Below the pieces are notes generated by a model that was given only the letters and a program-made list of their open reading frames with translations, was not told the origin of the DNA and made no database searches. From UBA4971 sp900019985 (GTDB lineage Bacteria; Bacillota; SHA-98; UBA4971), in NCBI GenBank assembly GCA_050949175.1, contig JBMNFG010000009.1:248001-312000 (forward strand): a stretch of DNA of 64,000 nucleotides, given 5' to 3'. Position 1 is the first letter of the stretch, and each line of letters opens with the position of its first letter. Below, in pieces: positions 9,787-18,735 of this stretch. Both the position numbers and the translations under genes were made by a program.

Positions 9787-10781
9787 AGCGTATCGGGATT
9801 CTTACAAGCGGAGGAGACGCCCCGGGCATGAATGCGGCGATTCGCTCCGCGACAAGAACAGCACTCTACCATGGATTATCTGTGGTAGGCATATACCGTG
9901 GTTACCAGGGTTTAGTTGAAGGCGATATGTTTGAGATGAGCTCCCGAAGTGTGGGAGATACAATACAGAGGGCAGGCACAATGCTAAGGTCAGCCAGGTG
10001 TCCGGAGTTTGAATCTTATGAGGTGCAGAAAAGAGCAGTGGAGAACCTGGCTGCAAGCGGTATTGACGGCCTTGTTGTCATTGGCGGTGACGGCTCGCTG
10101 AGGGGAGCTGCAGCCCTTTCAAAACTGGGTGTTCCCACTGTCGGCATCCCTGCAACTGTAGACAATGACATTGCGTGTACCGACTATTCCCTTGGTTTCG
10201 ATACGGCTGTAAATACTGCTGTTGATGCCATAACGAAGATCAGGGATACTGCAAGTTCCCACGGCAGAAACAATGTGGTGGAAGTCATGGGGCGCGACAC
10301 AGGCCATCTTGCTCTTGCCGCAGGTATCGCAGGAGGCGCCGAATATATCTTAATTCCTGAGAAGCCTTTCGATATTCAAGAGATTTGCGAAGGCATCGAA
10401 AGGGGTTACGCCAGCGGGAAGACCCACTGCATAATCGTGGTGGCAGAAGGGGTCGGCGGGTATTTCGGGCCTGATATGTCCCTTTATGACAGCATCGGAT
10501 TCCAAATAGGGCAGCAGGTGCGAAAGAGGACAGGCCTTCAGACCCGGGTTACGGTGCTCGGCCATATTCAAAGAGGCGGAACCCCGACTGTAAAGGATAG
10601 GCTGCTTGGAACCATGTTCGGTAGCCGAGCTGTGGAAGCCTTGATTCATGGGGATACCTCGAAGATAGTGGGTCTCTCGGGAAATAGGCTGTGCTTGTTC
10701 GATATTGAAGAGGTGGTTTCCAAGAGAAAACCCATTGATGAAGAAATGTACCGTGTAGCTACTTTGCTCTCAGGGATGTGA
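9783..10781 (+). CDS. pfkA: 6-phosphofructokinase, ATP-type
   Basis: 332 residues from a TTG start at 9783 that overlaps the accA stop; GAGGGAGG lies upstream. The N-terminus carries GILTSGGDAPGMNAAIR. The key phosphate-donor residues are glycine in GGDGS and a non-lysine in PATVDND, which is the ATP-dependent signature rather than the pyrophosphate one. It phosphorylates fructose 6-phosphate in glycolysis. Next to pyk, as in many Firmicutes, and only 2.8 kb from a pyrophosphate-type paralogue. Confidence 0.94.
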   Translation: MKRIGILTSGGDAPGMNAAIRSATRTALYHGLSVVGIYRGYQGLVEGDMFEMSSRSVGDTIQRAGTMLRSARCPEFESYEVQKRAVENLAASGIDGLVVIGGDGSLRGAAALSKLGVPTVGIPATVDNDIACTDYSLGFDTAVNTAVDAITKIRDTASSHGRNNVVEVMGRDTGHLALAAGIAGGAEYILIPEKPFDIQEICEGIERGYASGKTHCIIVVAEGVGGYFGPDMSLYDSIGFQIGQQVRKRTGLQTRVTVLGHIQRGGTPTVKDRLLGTMFGSRAVEALIHGDTSKIVGLSGNRLCLFDIEEVVSKRKPIDEEMYRVATLLSGM

Positions 10782-10853
10782 ACGAGAACCGGTCGATATC
10801 CGGTCCTGATGCCGAGAAGTGTAATAGAAGAGAGTGACAGAGGAGGACAGGGT

Positions 10854-12266
10854 GTGCGCAGGACGAAAATAGTTTGCACTTTAGGGCCGTCTACAGATAA
10901 GCCGGGAGTCCTGGAAGGCATGATAAAGGCCGGTATGGACGTGGCTCGCATCAACATGTCCCATGGCACACATGAAGAGCATGCTGTAAGAATCAACAAA
11001 GTCAGAGAAACAGCAGAGGCTCTTGGCAAACATGTAGGAGTTATGCTGGACCTTGCCGGCCCTAAGATCAGAACAGGCCCGATTGCCGGCGGGGAGGTAG
11101 AACTCAGGGAAGGAGCTATTCTGTATCTTGCTCCGGGCAACGAAGAAGGCGATGACACAAAGGTTTACATCAATCATCCTGAGTTTCTCGAGTACATATC
11201 TCCGGGTAGCAGCGTGTTTCTGAGTGATGGCTTGATTGAGCTCGTAGTAGAGGATGTGCTGGAAGAAGAGGCCAGGTGCCGTGTGACTACAACAGGAGTC
11301 TTGGCGTCGAGAAAAGGAGTCAGTGTCCCAGGGGCGAGGATAAGCTCTGTTGGAGAGACGAAAAAGGACTTAATGGACATAAAGTTTGGCGCTGAGATGG
11401 AAGTAGACTTCATTGCCGCCTCATTTGTGCAACATGCTGACGATGTTGTGCGGATTCGGGCGCTCCTTGACGCGGAATCGTCTGACGCTCTTATAATCGG
11501 GAAGATTGAGTCTAAGGAAGGCGTTGACAATATCGAATCCATCTTAAGGGTTGCAGACGGGATCATGGTGGCAAGAGGGGATTTAGGCATTGAGATGCCT
11601 GCCGAGCAAGTCCCGTTGCTGCAGAAGAAGATTATCAGTGCCTGTAACAACATGGGTAAGATTGTGATCACTGCCACTGAAATGTTGGAATCCATGGTAT
11701 CGAACCCAAGGCCTACTAGGGCTGAGGTAACTGATGTGGCTTGCGCTATTTTTGACGGAACCGACGCGGTTATGCTTTCTGCAGAGACGACAATAGGAAA
11801 GTACCCGGTAAATGCTGTTGCAACAATGGCCAGGATCGCTAAGACTGCAGAAGAAGGCCTTGATTGGGAGGATATCATCCGCAAAAAGACAATAGGCCAT
11901 TCAAGGAGTATCGCTGATGCCATCAGCCATGCTACGTCCCACATAGCCTATGACCTCGGGATTAAGGCGATTCTGACTTCCACTGAAACAGGGTCAACTG
12001 CAAGAATGGTTTCTAAGTACCGCCCCCGCGCGCCGATTATTGCTGCTACCCCAAATCCGAGAGTCGCAGCGAAGCTTGCTCTTGCATGGGGAGTCATTCC
12101 TATGCTTGTCCGCGAGGCTAAAGATATGGACGATGTCCTTGATATCGCTGTTGAGGCTGCCCTTGCCCTTGGAGTAGTAGAAAAGAGGGATCTGGTCATA
12201 GTCACTGCAGGTGTCCGCGCAGGGGTTCCCGGAACTACCAATATGTTGAAGGTTCACAGGGTTTAA
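10854..12266 (+). CDS. pyk: Pyruvate kinase
   Basis: 470 residues from the GTG at 10854, which follows AGAGGAGGACAG; the frame is open 45 bases further up, but the family N-terminus RRTKIVCTLGPS begins exactly here. Other motifs: RINMSHG, the LDLAGPKIRTG substrate loop, and MVARGDLGIEMP. Converts PEP and ADP to pyruvate and ATP. It lacks the extra C-terminal PEP-utiliser domain present in Bacillus enzymes. Last gene of the dnaE-acc-pfkA-pyk run. Confidence 0.95.
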   Translation: MRRTKIVCTLGPSTDKPGVLEGMIKAGMDVARINMSHGTHEEHAVRINKVRETAEALGKHVGVMLDLAGPKIRTGPIAGGEVELREGAILYLAPGNEEGDDTKVYINHPEFLEYISPGSSVFLSDGLIELVVEDVLEEEARCRVTTTGVLASRKGVSVPGARISSVGETKKDLMDIKFGAEMEVDFIAASFVQHADDVVRIRALLDAESSDALIIGKIESKEGVDNIESILRVADGIMVARGDLGIEMPAEQVPLLQKKIISACNNMGKIVITATEMLESMVSNPRPTRAEVTDVACAIFDGTDAVMLSAETTIGKYPVNAVATMARIAKTAEEGLDWEDIIRKKTIGHSRSIADAISHATSHIAYDLGIKAILTSTETGSTARMVSKYRPRAPIIAATPNPRVAAKLALAWGVIPMLVREAKDMDDVLDIAVEAALALGVVEKRDLVIVTAGVRAGVPGTTNMLKVHRV

Positions 12267-12316
12267 GGGTAGGCTTCCTTATTTGTGCAGGAATATAAAC
12301 CGTCGCGTAGAATACC

Positions 12317-12347
12317 TTGAGTTGGCGTGCAAATGCTATGTTATGAT
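12317..12347 (+). promoter_or_regulatory. Possible sigma-A promoter for fba
   Basis: TTGAGT at 12317 and TATGAT at 12342 with a long 19-base spacer, about 200 bp upstream of fba in a 283-bp gap. The gap also holds a short frame (12377-12559) that does not look like a gene. Confidence 0.35.
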
Positions 12348-12549
12348 ACCTAACCGGTTGGAATCTTGAGCAAGAGGTGGGAGTTAAGCCAGCACGTTTT
12401 GCCGGTGTGGTGGTAGCCTGGCAGGATATTCGGTGCCCCCTTGATGAAGAAGAGCCGGGGTGGATTCTTGCAGATATTTTGGGATACGTTGAGTATATGG
12501 AAGAGTGTAAAGCTAAAGATGATAAGTATATAAAAGGAGGGGCTGTATC

Positions 12550-13401
12550 ATGCCATTAGTTACAAGCAAGGAAGTCCTGACGAAAGCACAACGAGAAGGG
12601 TACGCTGTAGGTGCATTTAATGCCAACAACCTAGAGTATGTCCAGGCAATTATTGACGCTGCCGAAGAGGAGAAAGCCCCTGTAATACTCCAGGCAAGCC
12701 AAGGCGCGATCAACTACGCGGGTCTGGACATGATTGTCGCCATGGTGAGGACCGCAGCTGAAAAGGCGACAGTCCCTGTGGTGCTGCATCTTGACCACGG
12801 CACCAGTTACGAGCAGAATGTCAGGTGCCTCAGGGCAGGTTTTACGTCTCTTATGTTTGACGGCTCTAAGCTTCCGTATGAGGAGAATGCAGCCATCACA
12901 AAGAGAATCGTGGAGATGGCGCATGTAGTCGGTGTGCCGGTGGAAGCTGAACTGGGACAGGTGCCTACCGCCGGGAATATTACGTGGGAAGACGTAGAAG
13001 CTCTGATGACTGATCCTGAAGAAGCCAAGAGGTTCGTGGAAGAGACCGGAGTTGACTTCCTGGCAGTAGCAGTAGGGAGTGTCCACAAGATGACGGCTCA
13101 GGCAGCGAAGATTGATGTTGAGAGGACTAAGAAGATTGCGGAATTGACCGGTGTGCCTTTGGTCCTCCACGGAGCATCAGGCGTTACTGATGACGGGTAC
13201 AAAGAGGGGATCAAAGCCGGAATCTGCAAGATTAACATAGCGACCGAGCTAAATAAGGCCTTTACCAAAGGAATGCATGATGCTCTGGCAAAGAAGCCTG
13301 ATGAGATAGATCCCAGGAGGATTGTAGGGGTAGGCAGGCAGTATGTGAAGGAAGCTGTAAAAGCCAAAATGAGGCTGTTCGGTTGTTCCGGCAAAGCCTG
13401 A
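12550..13401 (+). CDS. fba: Fructose-bisphosphate aldolase, class II
   Basis: 283 residues behind AGGAGGGG. Zinc and substrate motifs are visible: VVLHLDHGTS near residue 80, EAELGQV near 133, a second zinc histidine in VGSVHKM, and LVLHGASG near 207. It splits fructose 1,6-bisphosphate to triose phosphates using zinc. Lies between pyk and a PPi-type phosphofructokinase, so this stretch holds much of upper and lower glycolysis. Its stop codon begins a degenerate tandem array. Confidence 0.94.
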   Translation: MPLVTSKEVLTKAQREGYAVGAFNANNLEYVQAIIDAAEEEKAPVILQASQGAINYAGLDMIVAMVRTAAEKATVPVVLHLDHGTSYEQNVRCLRAGFTSLMFDGSKLPYEENAAITKRIVEMAHVVGVPVEAELGQVPTAGNITWEDVEALMTDPEEAKRFVEETGVDFLAVAVGSVHKMTAQAAKIDVERTKKIAELTGVPLVLHGASGVTDDGYKEGIKAGICKINIATELNKAFTKGMHDALAKKPDEIDPRRIVGVGRQYVKEAVKAKMRLFGCSGKA

Positions 13402-13490
13402 TTAAGGGTGAGCTGATAAAGGGTTGTCTGATAGAGGCTTGTACTCTGTTAAGGGCTGATGCTTTGATAGAGGCTGGTACATTGAACTGA
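13389..13490 (+). repeat. Degenerate tandem array over the fba stop codon
   Basis: About five diverged units of 14-18 bp with core CTGATAAAGGG; the first unit includes the fba stop TGA (13399-13401). One of several arrays anchored on a stop codon in this window. Confidence 0.6.
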
Positions 13491-13569
13491 AACCACACTA
13501 TCTTGGATCTGGATATACTCGATTTTTTTGGAGCAAACAAGTAGCAAGTAGAAGGGATGATACCTTAAC

Positions 13570-14610
13570 ATGGCTGAAATTAGGAGAATAGGTGTTTTGA
13601 CCGGCGGTGGAGACTCATCCGGTCTCAATGCTGCCATTCGTGGTGTTGTTATGAGGGCTGCGGATTACGGTTACGAGGTTCTCGGGATACAGGAAGGCTG
13701 GAAAGGGTTGGTACAGGGTATCGCCCGGCCGTTAAGTGTTGAAGAGGTCCGCGAGATTATAACCGTAGGCGGCACAATGCTTGGCTCATCTCGAACGAAC
13801 CCCTTTAAGAAAGAAGGGGACGTTGACAAGTGCAAAGCCAATGTTGAGGCCCTCGGCCTCGATGCCATAGTCGCTATAGGCGGAGATGACACTCTCGGAG
13901 TGGCATCAAAGCTCAGTGAGCTTGGTGTTCCTTGTGTAGGAGTCCCGAAAACCATGGATAATGACGTAAACCTCACTGACTACTGCATAGGCTTTGATAC
14001 CTCGGTAACTGTGGCAGTGGATGCTGTGGAGAGGTTGCGGGATACTGCAAGATCCCATAGACGTGTAATGGTTCTTGAGGTAATGGGAAGATATGCAGGT
14101 TGGGTGGCACTTGTTACAGCTATGGCCGGAGGGGCTGATTGGGTGCTGATCCCTGAGGTTGAGCCTGATTTGGATGCAATGTGCAACCATCTTGTGAAAC
14201 TCAGAGAGTCAGGCAGGCCCTATGGCGTAGTCGTGGTTTCCGAAGGTATTGAGGTGCCAGGCATGGGTGATGACGCAGAAGAAGAGGTTGACGCCTTCGG
14301 TCATGTCAGATTAGGACTTCGCGGAGTAGGGCATGTTATAGGTAAGGAAATCGAAAAGAGAACGGGCATTCCTACTAGGGTGGCAACCATCGGTCACATA
14401 CAACGTGGCGGATCGCCTACTGTCCATGACAGATATCATGCCACACGCCTCGGTATGGCAGCTGTTGACCTGATCAATAAAGGGGAGTTCGGCAAGATGC
14501 CTACTTTCCTCGGGGGAGAGATAAAGGTTGTAGAATTAACTGAGGTGACTTCAAAGATTAAGACAGTCCCTCAGTCTCTATATGAGGAAGCTATGACACT
14601 GTTTAAGTAA
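13570..14610 (+). CDS. Phosphofructokinase, predicted pyrophosphate-dependent
   Basis: 346 residues, same fold as PfkA (GVLTGGGDSSGLNAAIR at the start). The donor-site residues differ from the upstream paralogue: GGDDT has aspartate and PKTMDND has lysine, the pair that marks pyrophosphate-using enzymes. Such enzymes run reversibly between glycolysis and gluconeogenesis and save ATP in anaerobes. The assignment to PPi rests on these two residues only. Its final AAG TAA is the first unit of a short tandem array. Confidence 0.88.
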   Translation: MAEIRRIGVLTGGGDSSGLNAAIRGVVMRAADYGYEVLGIQEGWKGLVQGIARPLSVEEVREIITVGGTMLGSSRTNPFKKEGDVDKCKANVEALGLDAIVAIGGDDTLGVASKLSELGVPCVGVPKTMDNDVNLTDYCIGFDTSVTVAVDAVERLRDTARSHRRVMVLEVMGRYAGWVALVTAMAGGADWVLIPEVEPDLDAMCNHLVKLRESGRPYGVVVVSEGIEVPGMGDDAEEEVDAFGHVRLGLRGVGHVIGKEIEKRTGIPTRVATIGHIQRGGSPTVHDRYHATRLGMAAVDLINKGEFGKMPTFLGGEIKVVELTEVTSKIKTVPQSLYEEAMTLFK

Positions 14611-14690
14611 ACTTAAGTAAACTTAAGCTTACTTGAGTAAACCTTCTATTTGGTCTGACTAAGCAAACCCTTTATTTGGCCTGACTTTAG
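14600..14690 (+). repeat. Tandem array starting at the phosphofructokinase stop codon
   Basis: About four units of 10 bp (TTAAGTAAAC and variants), the first containing the stop TAA at 14608-14610, followed by two diverged units of roughly 27 bp ending near 14690. Confidence 0.65.
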
Positions 14691-14714
14691 ACATGATGGT
14701 GCAAGTTCCCTGAT

Positions 14715-15290
14715 ATGTTAGGTGAATCATCAAGAGCACTGTTGCTTATAGGTATTGGGTTTCTTCTCATGGCCGGCGGATTGCCTATATCATCGCCGGC
14801 CATGTTTGGTTTTCTTATGAATTTAGCCCATGATGAAGGATGGCCATGGCTGTTTGCCGGATTGTTTGTAGGCTTCTTTACTGTTGCAGGCCATGCCATA
14901 AGCTATGCGGCATTCAGGCAATTCAGGCCTTTTATTTGGAACAGAGTTATCAGGCGCTATCCCAGCGTGTTGCGGGTTGTTTCGCGTATTAGGCCAGGAA
15001 AGGAAAAAGGGGCTTTTAATCCGGCTCTCTTGCTTCTTCGCTGGATAGGCGTAGGCTACAGTCAGGTGTTCTGGGTGCTGGGCTTATCCGGAGATGATGC
15101 CTCACGCACACTGCGAATCCTGTTCCTCGCCGATCTACTCTGGGCAAGCGTATGGTCTTTTGCCCTTACAAAGCTGCTGGTCGGTGCCCCTGTGGTAGGA
15201 CGGTACCTGACCGGATTCGGCTGGGCGTTGCTCATCTTCAGTGCGGTAGGATACGCCTTCAGGCACATTCTCAGGCAAAAAACCGGCTAG
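14715..15290 (+). CDS. Polytopic membrane protein, possibly DedA/VTT-like
   Basis: 191 residues with about four hydrophobic segments (near 8-30, 42-65, 95-120, 130-180). The layout and the stretch around LLLRWIGVGYSQVFWVLGLSG faintly recall DedA/SNARE-associated membrane proteins, but no firm motif is seen. No strong ribosome site precedes the ATG, so the start is uncertain. Follows the phosphofructokinase array and is itself followed directly by a 12-bp tandem array. Confidence 0.6.
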   Translation: MLGESSRALLLIGIGFLLMAGGLPISSPAMFGFLMNLAHDEGWPWLFAGLFVGFFTVAGHAISYAAFRQFRPFIWNRVIRRYPSVLRVVSRIRPGKEKGAFNPALLLLRWIGVGYSQVFWVLGLSGDDASRTLRILFLADLLWASVWSFALTKLLVGAPVVGRYLTGFGWALLIFSAVGYAFRHILRQKTG

Positions 15291-15560
15291 CTCGCTCAAC
15301 ACGCCGTTCAGTATCACGGTCAGTGTCCCGCTCAATATCATGGTCAATACTCCTCTCAATCTCGCGGTCAATACCCCGATGAACACCCGGTCAGTATCCC
15401 GGTCAATATCTCGCTCAATATCCTGGTCGATGTCCGGCTTATTATCCAGATCGATGTCCGGCTCAATATCCCGGTCAATACCCCGGTCGATACGCCGGTG
15501 AATACCCGGTCAATATCGCGGTCAGTCAATACCCCCGTCAATATCGCGCTCATTATCCCC
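15285..15560 (+). repeat. 12-bp tandem array (about 22 degenerate units)
   Basis: Starts at the stop codon of the membrane-protein gene and repeats a 12-base unit close to CGGTCAATATCC. Units vary but keep GGTCAATA and CCGG blocks. It produces fake open frames on both strands (Ser-Arg-Ser repeats on plus; Leu-Thr-Gly repeats on minus), which should not be annotated as genes. Confidence 0.85.
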
Positions 15561-15643
15561 GAAGATAAGCTGCAGTCCAATTCTGGGACTATTCCCACGG
15601 GTAAGCCTTCGTTCTATTCATGCCGGCTTCCTACAACCAACTC

Positions 15644-15785
15644 TTCCTCTTGTCGCTCGTTCAATCTGTCAGTTGCTTCAGAATGAATGTTTCCTTTTGC
15701 TGCTCCTTAAGTTTGTCTGTTGTTTCGGAATGACCCCTTCCTTTTGCCGCTCGTTCAATCTGTCAGTAGCTTCAGAATGAGCCTG
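15644..15785 (+). repeat. Three tandem copies of a 47-48 bp unit
   Basis: Units begin at 15644, 15691 and 15739 with TTCCTTTTGCCGCTCGTTC or close variants and end around GTTTCAGAATGA. The first and third are most alike. There is no spacer between units, so this is not a CRISPR array. Confidence 0.75.
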
Positions 15786-15875
15786 TTCTTTTACGGGAGT
15801 TTTTCCTGTATTGTCACGACGAACCTCGCCTTGGTAAGCGGTTTTCTGCCACTTTTCCTTGGAATGATAGTTTGC

Positions 15876-16735
15876 TTCGACCACCTTTTAGGATTTTTTC
15901 GAGCAAACGTTCATAAATGGGCGATTTTCAACCACATTTCCTTAAAAAGGTGGTTCAATTTCGGCCACCCTTTTGGATTTTTTCGAGCAAACGCTCATAA
16001 ATGGAAGAGTTTGAACCACCTAAACCGCCTCAGGTGGTAGAGATTCGACCACATTTTCAGGTTGCAGCCCGGTTTTGGGGACTTTTTGAGCCTTAGGTGG
16101 TAGAATTCCTACCACGTTTTTGGAAAATGTGGCAGTTTTTCGCCCACCTTTTCAGAAAATGTGGGCGAGGTTCGACCACCAAACCCTGATTTGTAAGATT
16201 ATGGCAGGCGTGGTGGTCGATATCCTACCACCTTAACGCCTGATCATGGTAGAAAACCTTCCACCTTTGAGCCTCCAGGTGGGAGAGATTCAACCATTTT
16301 AGAGCCTACGCTCAAAACTGTGGTAGAAACTCTTCCACCAAACAGCCTTTCTGTGGCACATTTTCGACCACAGCACAAGCTTACTCCCGGGAAGCAGTGG
16401 AAGCCAGTACCAGATCAGCTATCGGTAAGCCTTTCGGCGGGTGGGTTGGGGCCTGTACGGCAACGGTATGCGAAAGCATCTCAGTATAACTACCATTTCC
16501 ACCACAGCGCACGTTTGCTCGCGGGAAGGCAGTACAAGGGAGTGCAAGGCAGTACTAGATCAGCCATGGGTAAGCCTTTGGTGGGCGAATTGCGGCCAGG
16601 ACGGCAATCTTACAGGAAAAGATGGAAGGACAACCTGCATTTCGACTGCTCCGCATGTTCACTCCAGAGAAAGGAGTAAATGGCAGCACCAAATCAGCCA
16701 TGGGTAAACCTTATCTGAGGCGTGTTATCCCGCAT
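15876..16735 (+). repeat. Hairpin-rich dispersed repeat element, copy 1
   Basis: Nearly identical over several hundred bases to copies at 29630-30505 (inverted) and 40833-41885. The left part contains the block GAGCAAACGCTCATAAATGG twice, followed by many short palindromes of the form GTGG-TNGA-N-TCNA-CCAC. The right part holds about three tandem units of 134-144 bp (starting near 16363, 16497 and 16641), each with a Ser-codon-poor GATCAGC-ATGGGTAAGCCTTT-type core. No transposase. Two open frames in the right part are kept in all copies but look non-coding. Confidence 0.85.
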
Positions 16736-16873
16736 CTGAGCGTACAGTGACAAGCTTGGGACTTTTGAGAGAAATTTGACCTACCATTAGGAAGGAAATT
16801 GAGTAGATAACGTAGAAAATTCGAATGACTAAGATTTGCGCTAAAAGCATATGCAAATTCGGGGGTGACCGTT

Positions 16874-17287
16874 TTGGAGGTCAAAGGCTATCAGCTTCCG
16901 GATGACTTGTACTATGACCGCAACCACTGTTGGGGTAGGGTGGAAGGAGGCATCGTTACAGTGGGACTTAATGACTTTGCCCAGAAGCTGGCCAAGGATT
17001 TCGTGTCAGTGGACCTTCCTCTCGAGGGGAAGGAGGTAGTTCAGGGCAAAGCCATTGCATCGATTGAGTCAGGGAAATGGGTCGGACGTATATATGCCAT
17101 TGTCAGCGGTGAGGTCGTAGAAGTCAACGAAGAGTTGGAAGACGAGCCGACACTGCTTAACACAGACCCATACGGAGACGGATGGGTTCTGAAGATCAGA
17201 ATGGAAAACCCCGAGGAGCTTTCCAACCTCCTTCAAGGTGAAGAAGCAGTTAGGTGGTTGGAAGAAGAGATCGCGAAGCATACTTAG
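16874..17287 (+). CDS. GcvH-like lipoyl carrier protein associated with Hdr genes
   Basis: 137 residues from TTG 16874, which has GGGGGTGA at good spacing; an in-frame GTG at 16865 lies inside that site. The fold is that of glycine cleavage H protein, with the lipoyl lysine in ESGKW (about K68) and IYAIVSGEVVEVN after it. No other glycine cleavage gene is present; instead hdrCBA follows 36 bases later. Lipoyl carriers linked to Hdr-like complexes are known in sulfur oxidisers, so a lipoyl disulfide could be the partner of HdrBC here. That role is inference. Confidence 0.8.
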   Translation: MEVKGYQLPDDLYYDRNHCWGRVEGGIVTVGLNDFAQKLAKDFVSVDLPLEGKEVVQGKAIASIESGKWVGRIYAIVSGEVVEVNEELEDEPTLLNTDPYGDGWVLKIRMENPEELSNLLQGEEAVRWLEEEIAKHT

Positions 17288-17323
17288 TGGCTCCCAGTTT
17301 CGCCGGGAAGGAGGGCTCTTTGA

Positions 17324-17857
17324 ATGGAGTCTGTCCAGAGTAAGGATGCCTCTGTCGTGACGATCCTTGACCCGAAGTTTAAGTATGAGGTAGCACGGGA
17401 ACCCGGTGGAGAAAACATCAAGTACTGTTTCCAGTGTGGCACATGCACTTCCGGCTGCAAAGTAGCTGAACTCGACAGGAAGTATAACCCTCGCAAGATA
17501 ATCAGAATGGTCATCTTAGGGATGCGGGAGAGGGTTCTCGCAAGCGACTTCATCTGGTTGTGTGCTACATGTTACACCTGCCATGAACGATGTCCCCAGG
17601 ATGTCAGAATACCCGAAGTGATGAACGCCTTAAAAAATATAGCAGTCAGAGAAGGATACATCCACCCTGCCTTTCGTGCACAGGCCGAACTGATTGCAGG
17701 AAATGGCCGGCTGTATGAAGTTGACGAGCTTGCCAATGAGAGGCGAACCGATTGGGGGCTTCGCGAGATACCCCAGGGCTCACCGGAAGTTGCCGAGATT
17801 TTCGGAATGACCGGGCTTGCTGACTTACTTTCCGGCGGGGCGGGTGGTACATCATGA
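17324..17857 (+). CDS. hdrC: Heterodisulfide reductase subunit C-like, 4Fe-4S protein
   Basis: 177 residues, normal HdrC length, AAGGAGGG upstream. Two 4Fe-4S motifs: CFQCGTCTSGC near residue 36 and CATCYTCHERCP near 77. HdrC passes electrons from HdrA to the HdrB active site. Its stop overlaps the hdrB start by 4 bp (ATGA), indicating coupled translation and a tight complex. Confidence 0.93.
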   Translation: MESVQSKDASVVTILDPKFKYEVAREPGGENIKYCFQCGTCTSGCKVAELDRKYNPRKIIRMVILGMRERVLASDFIWLCATCYTCHERCPQDVRIPEVMNALKNIAVREGYIHPAFRAQAELIAGNGRLYEVDELANERRTDWGLREIPQGSPEVAEIFGMTGLADLLSGGAGGTS

Positions 17858-18726
17858 AGATGGCAGTGTTCTTAGGTTGCACAGTGCCTGTGAGAAACTT
17901 AAGTTACGAGCTGTCTGCTAAACGGGTAGCGGGAGAGCTTGGCCTTGAGCTTGTGGATATTCCGGAATTCAGTTGTTGCGGGTATCCTGTGAAATCTGTC
18001 CACCACGAGACAGCTTACCTCCTGGCTGCCAGGAACCTTGCATTGGCAGAGGAGAAGGGGTTGGATATCTGTACCCTCTGCAGCGCATGCACATCTGTTT
18101 TGACTGAAGTTGCTCGGGCGCTTGACACAGATGAAGCGTTGCTAGATACGGTCTCGAAAAACCTGGGCATGTTAGGCAGGCGATATTCAGGCAAGGTCAA
18201 GGTTAAGCATTTCGTACGTGTCCTCTATGAAGACATTGGGCTCGAAACCATACAAAGTGCTGTGAAACGTCCCCTTGATATGTTCAGTATCGCATCTCAC
18301 TACGGGTGCCACTATCTAAAGCCCTCAGAAATATATGACAAGTTCGATCATCCTGAAATGCCTGAGTCCCTCGATAAGCTTGTTGCCGCAACCGGAGCCC
18401 GGGTAGTCAAGTACCGGACGCAGAAAGACTGCTGTGGCGGGGCGATCCTAGGTGTTAACGAAGAGACAGCGCTTTCCATGGCCAGGGCAAAACTGGATGA
18501 CATCAGCAGCAGCGGTGCAGATGCTATCAACCTTATATGTCCGTTTTGCTCAGTGATGTACGGGGCGAATCAGCGGAAGATCGGTTCAAGTCACGGAGTC
18601 AAATATAACCTTCCTATTCTCTATTATCCGCAGATTCTCGGGCTTGCAATGGGAATCAGCCATGAAGAACTCGGACTGATGCAGAATCCCATCAAGCCCA
18701 GGGCGTTGCTGGCGAAGATCTCATAA
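17854..18726 (+). CDS. hdrB: Heterodisulfide reductase subunit B-like, CCG-domain protein
   Basis: 290 residues with two CCG cysteine-rich domains: the first with CCGYPVKS and CTLCSAC, the second with YGCHYLKP, CCGGAILG and CPFC. In methanogen HdrB these bind two noncubane 4Fe-4S clusters that reduce a disulfide. The natural disulfide in a non-methanogen is not known; the neighbouring lipoyl protein or a DsrC-like protein are candidates. Followed 9 bases later by hdrA. Confidence 0.93.
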   Translation: MKMAVFLGCTVPVRNLSYELSAKRVAGELGLELVDIPEFSCCGYPVKSVHHETAYLLAARNLALAEEKGLDICTLCSACTSVLTEVARALDTDEALLDTVSKNLGMLGRRYSGKVKVKHFVRVLYEDIGLETIQSAVKRPLDMFSIASHYGCHYLKPSEIYDKFDHPEMPESLDKLVAATGARVVKYRTQKDCCGGAILGVNEETALSMARAKLDDISSSGADAINLICPFCSVMYGANQRKIGSSHGVKYNLPILYYPQILGLAMGISHEELGLMQNPIKPRALLAKIS

Positions 18727-18735
18727 GGGCGGTGC

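Noticed and set aside
12377..12559. 60-codon frame between pyk and fba
   Set aside because: No ribosome site, overlaps the fba start and its ribosome site, no recognisable features.
15135..15598. Ser-Arg and Leu-Thr-Gly repeat frames on both strands
   Set aside because: They are translations of the 12-bp tandem array and lack start signals.
15285..15785. CRISPR array
   Set aside because: Units are directly adjacent, with no unique spacers of constant length, and no cas genes are near.
16320..16707. Open frames in the repeat element (also at 29655-30063 and 41318-41726)
   Set aside because: Two overlapping frames stay open in all copies, but they have no ribosome site, their content is tandem-repeat derived, and differences between copies do not favour third codon positions. 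More likely non-coding.
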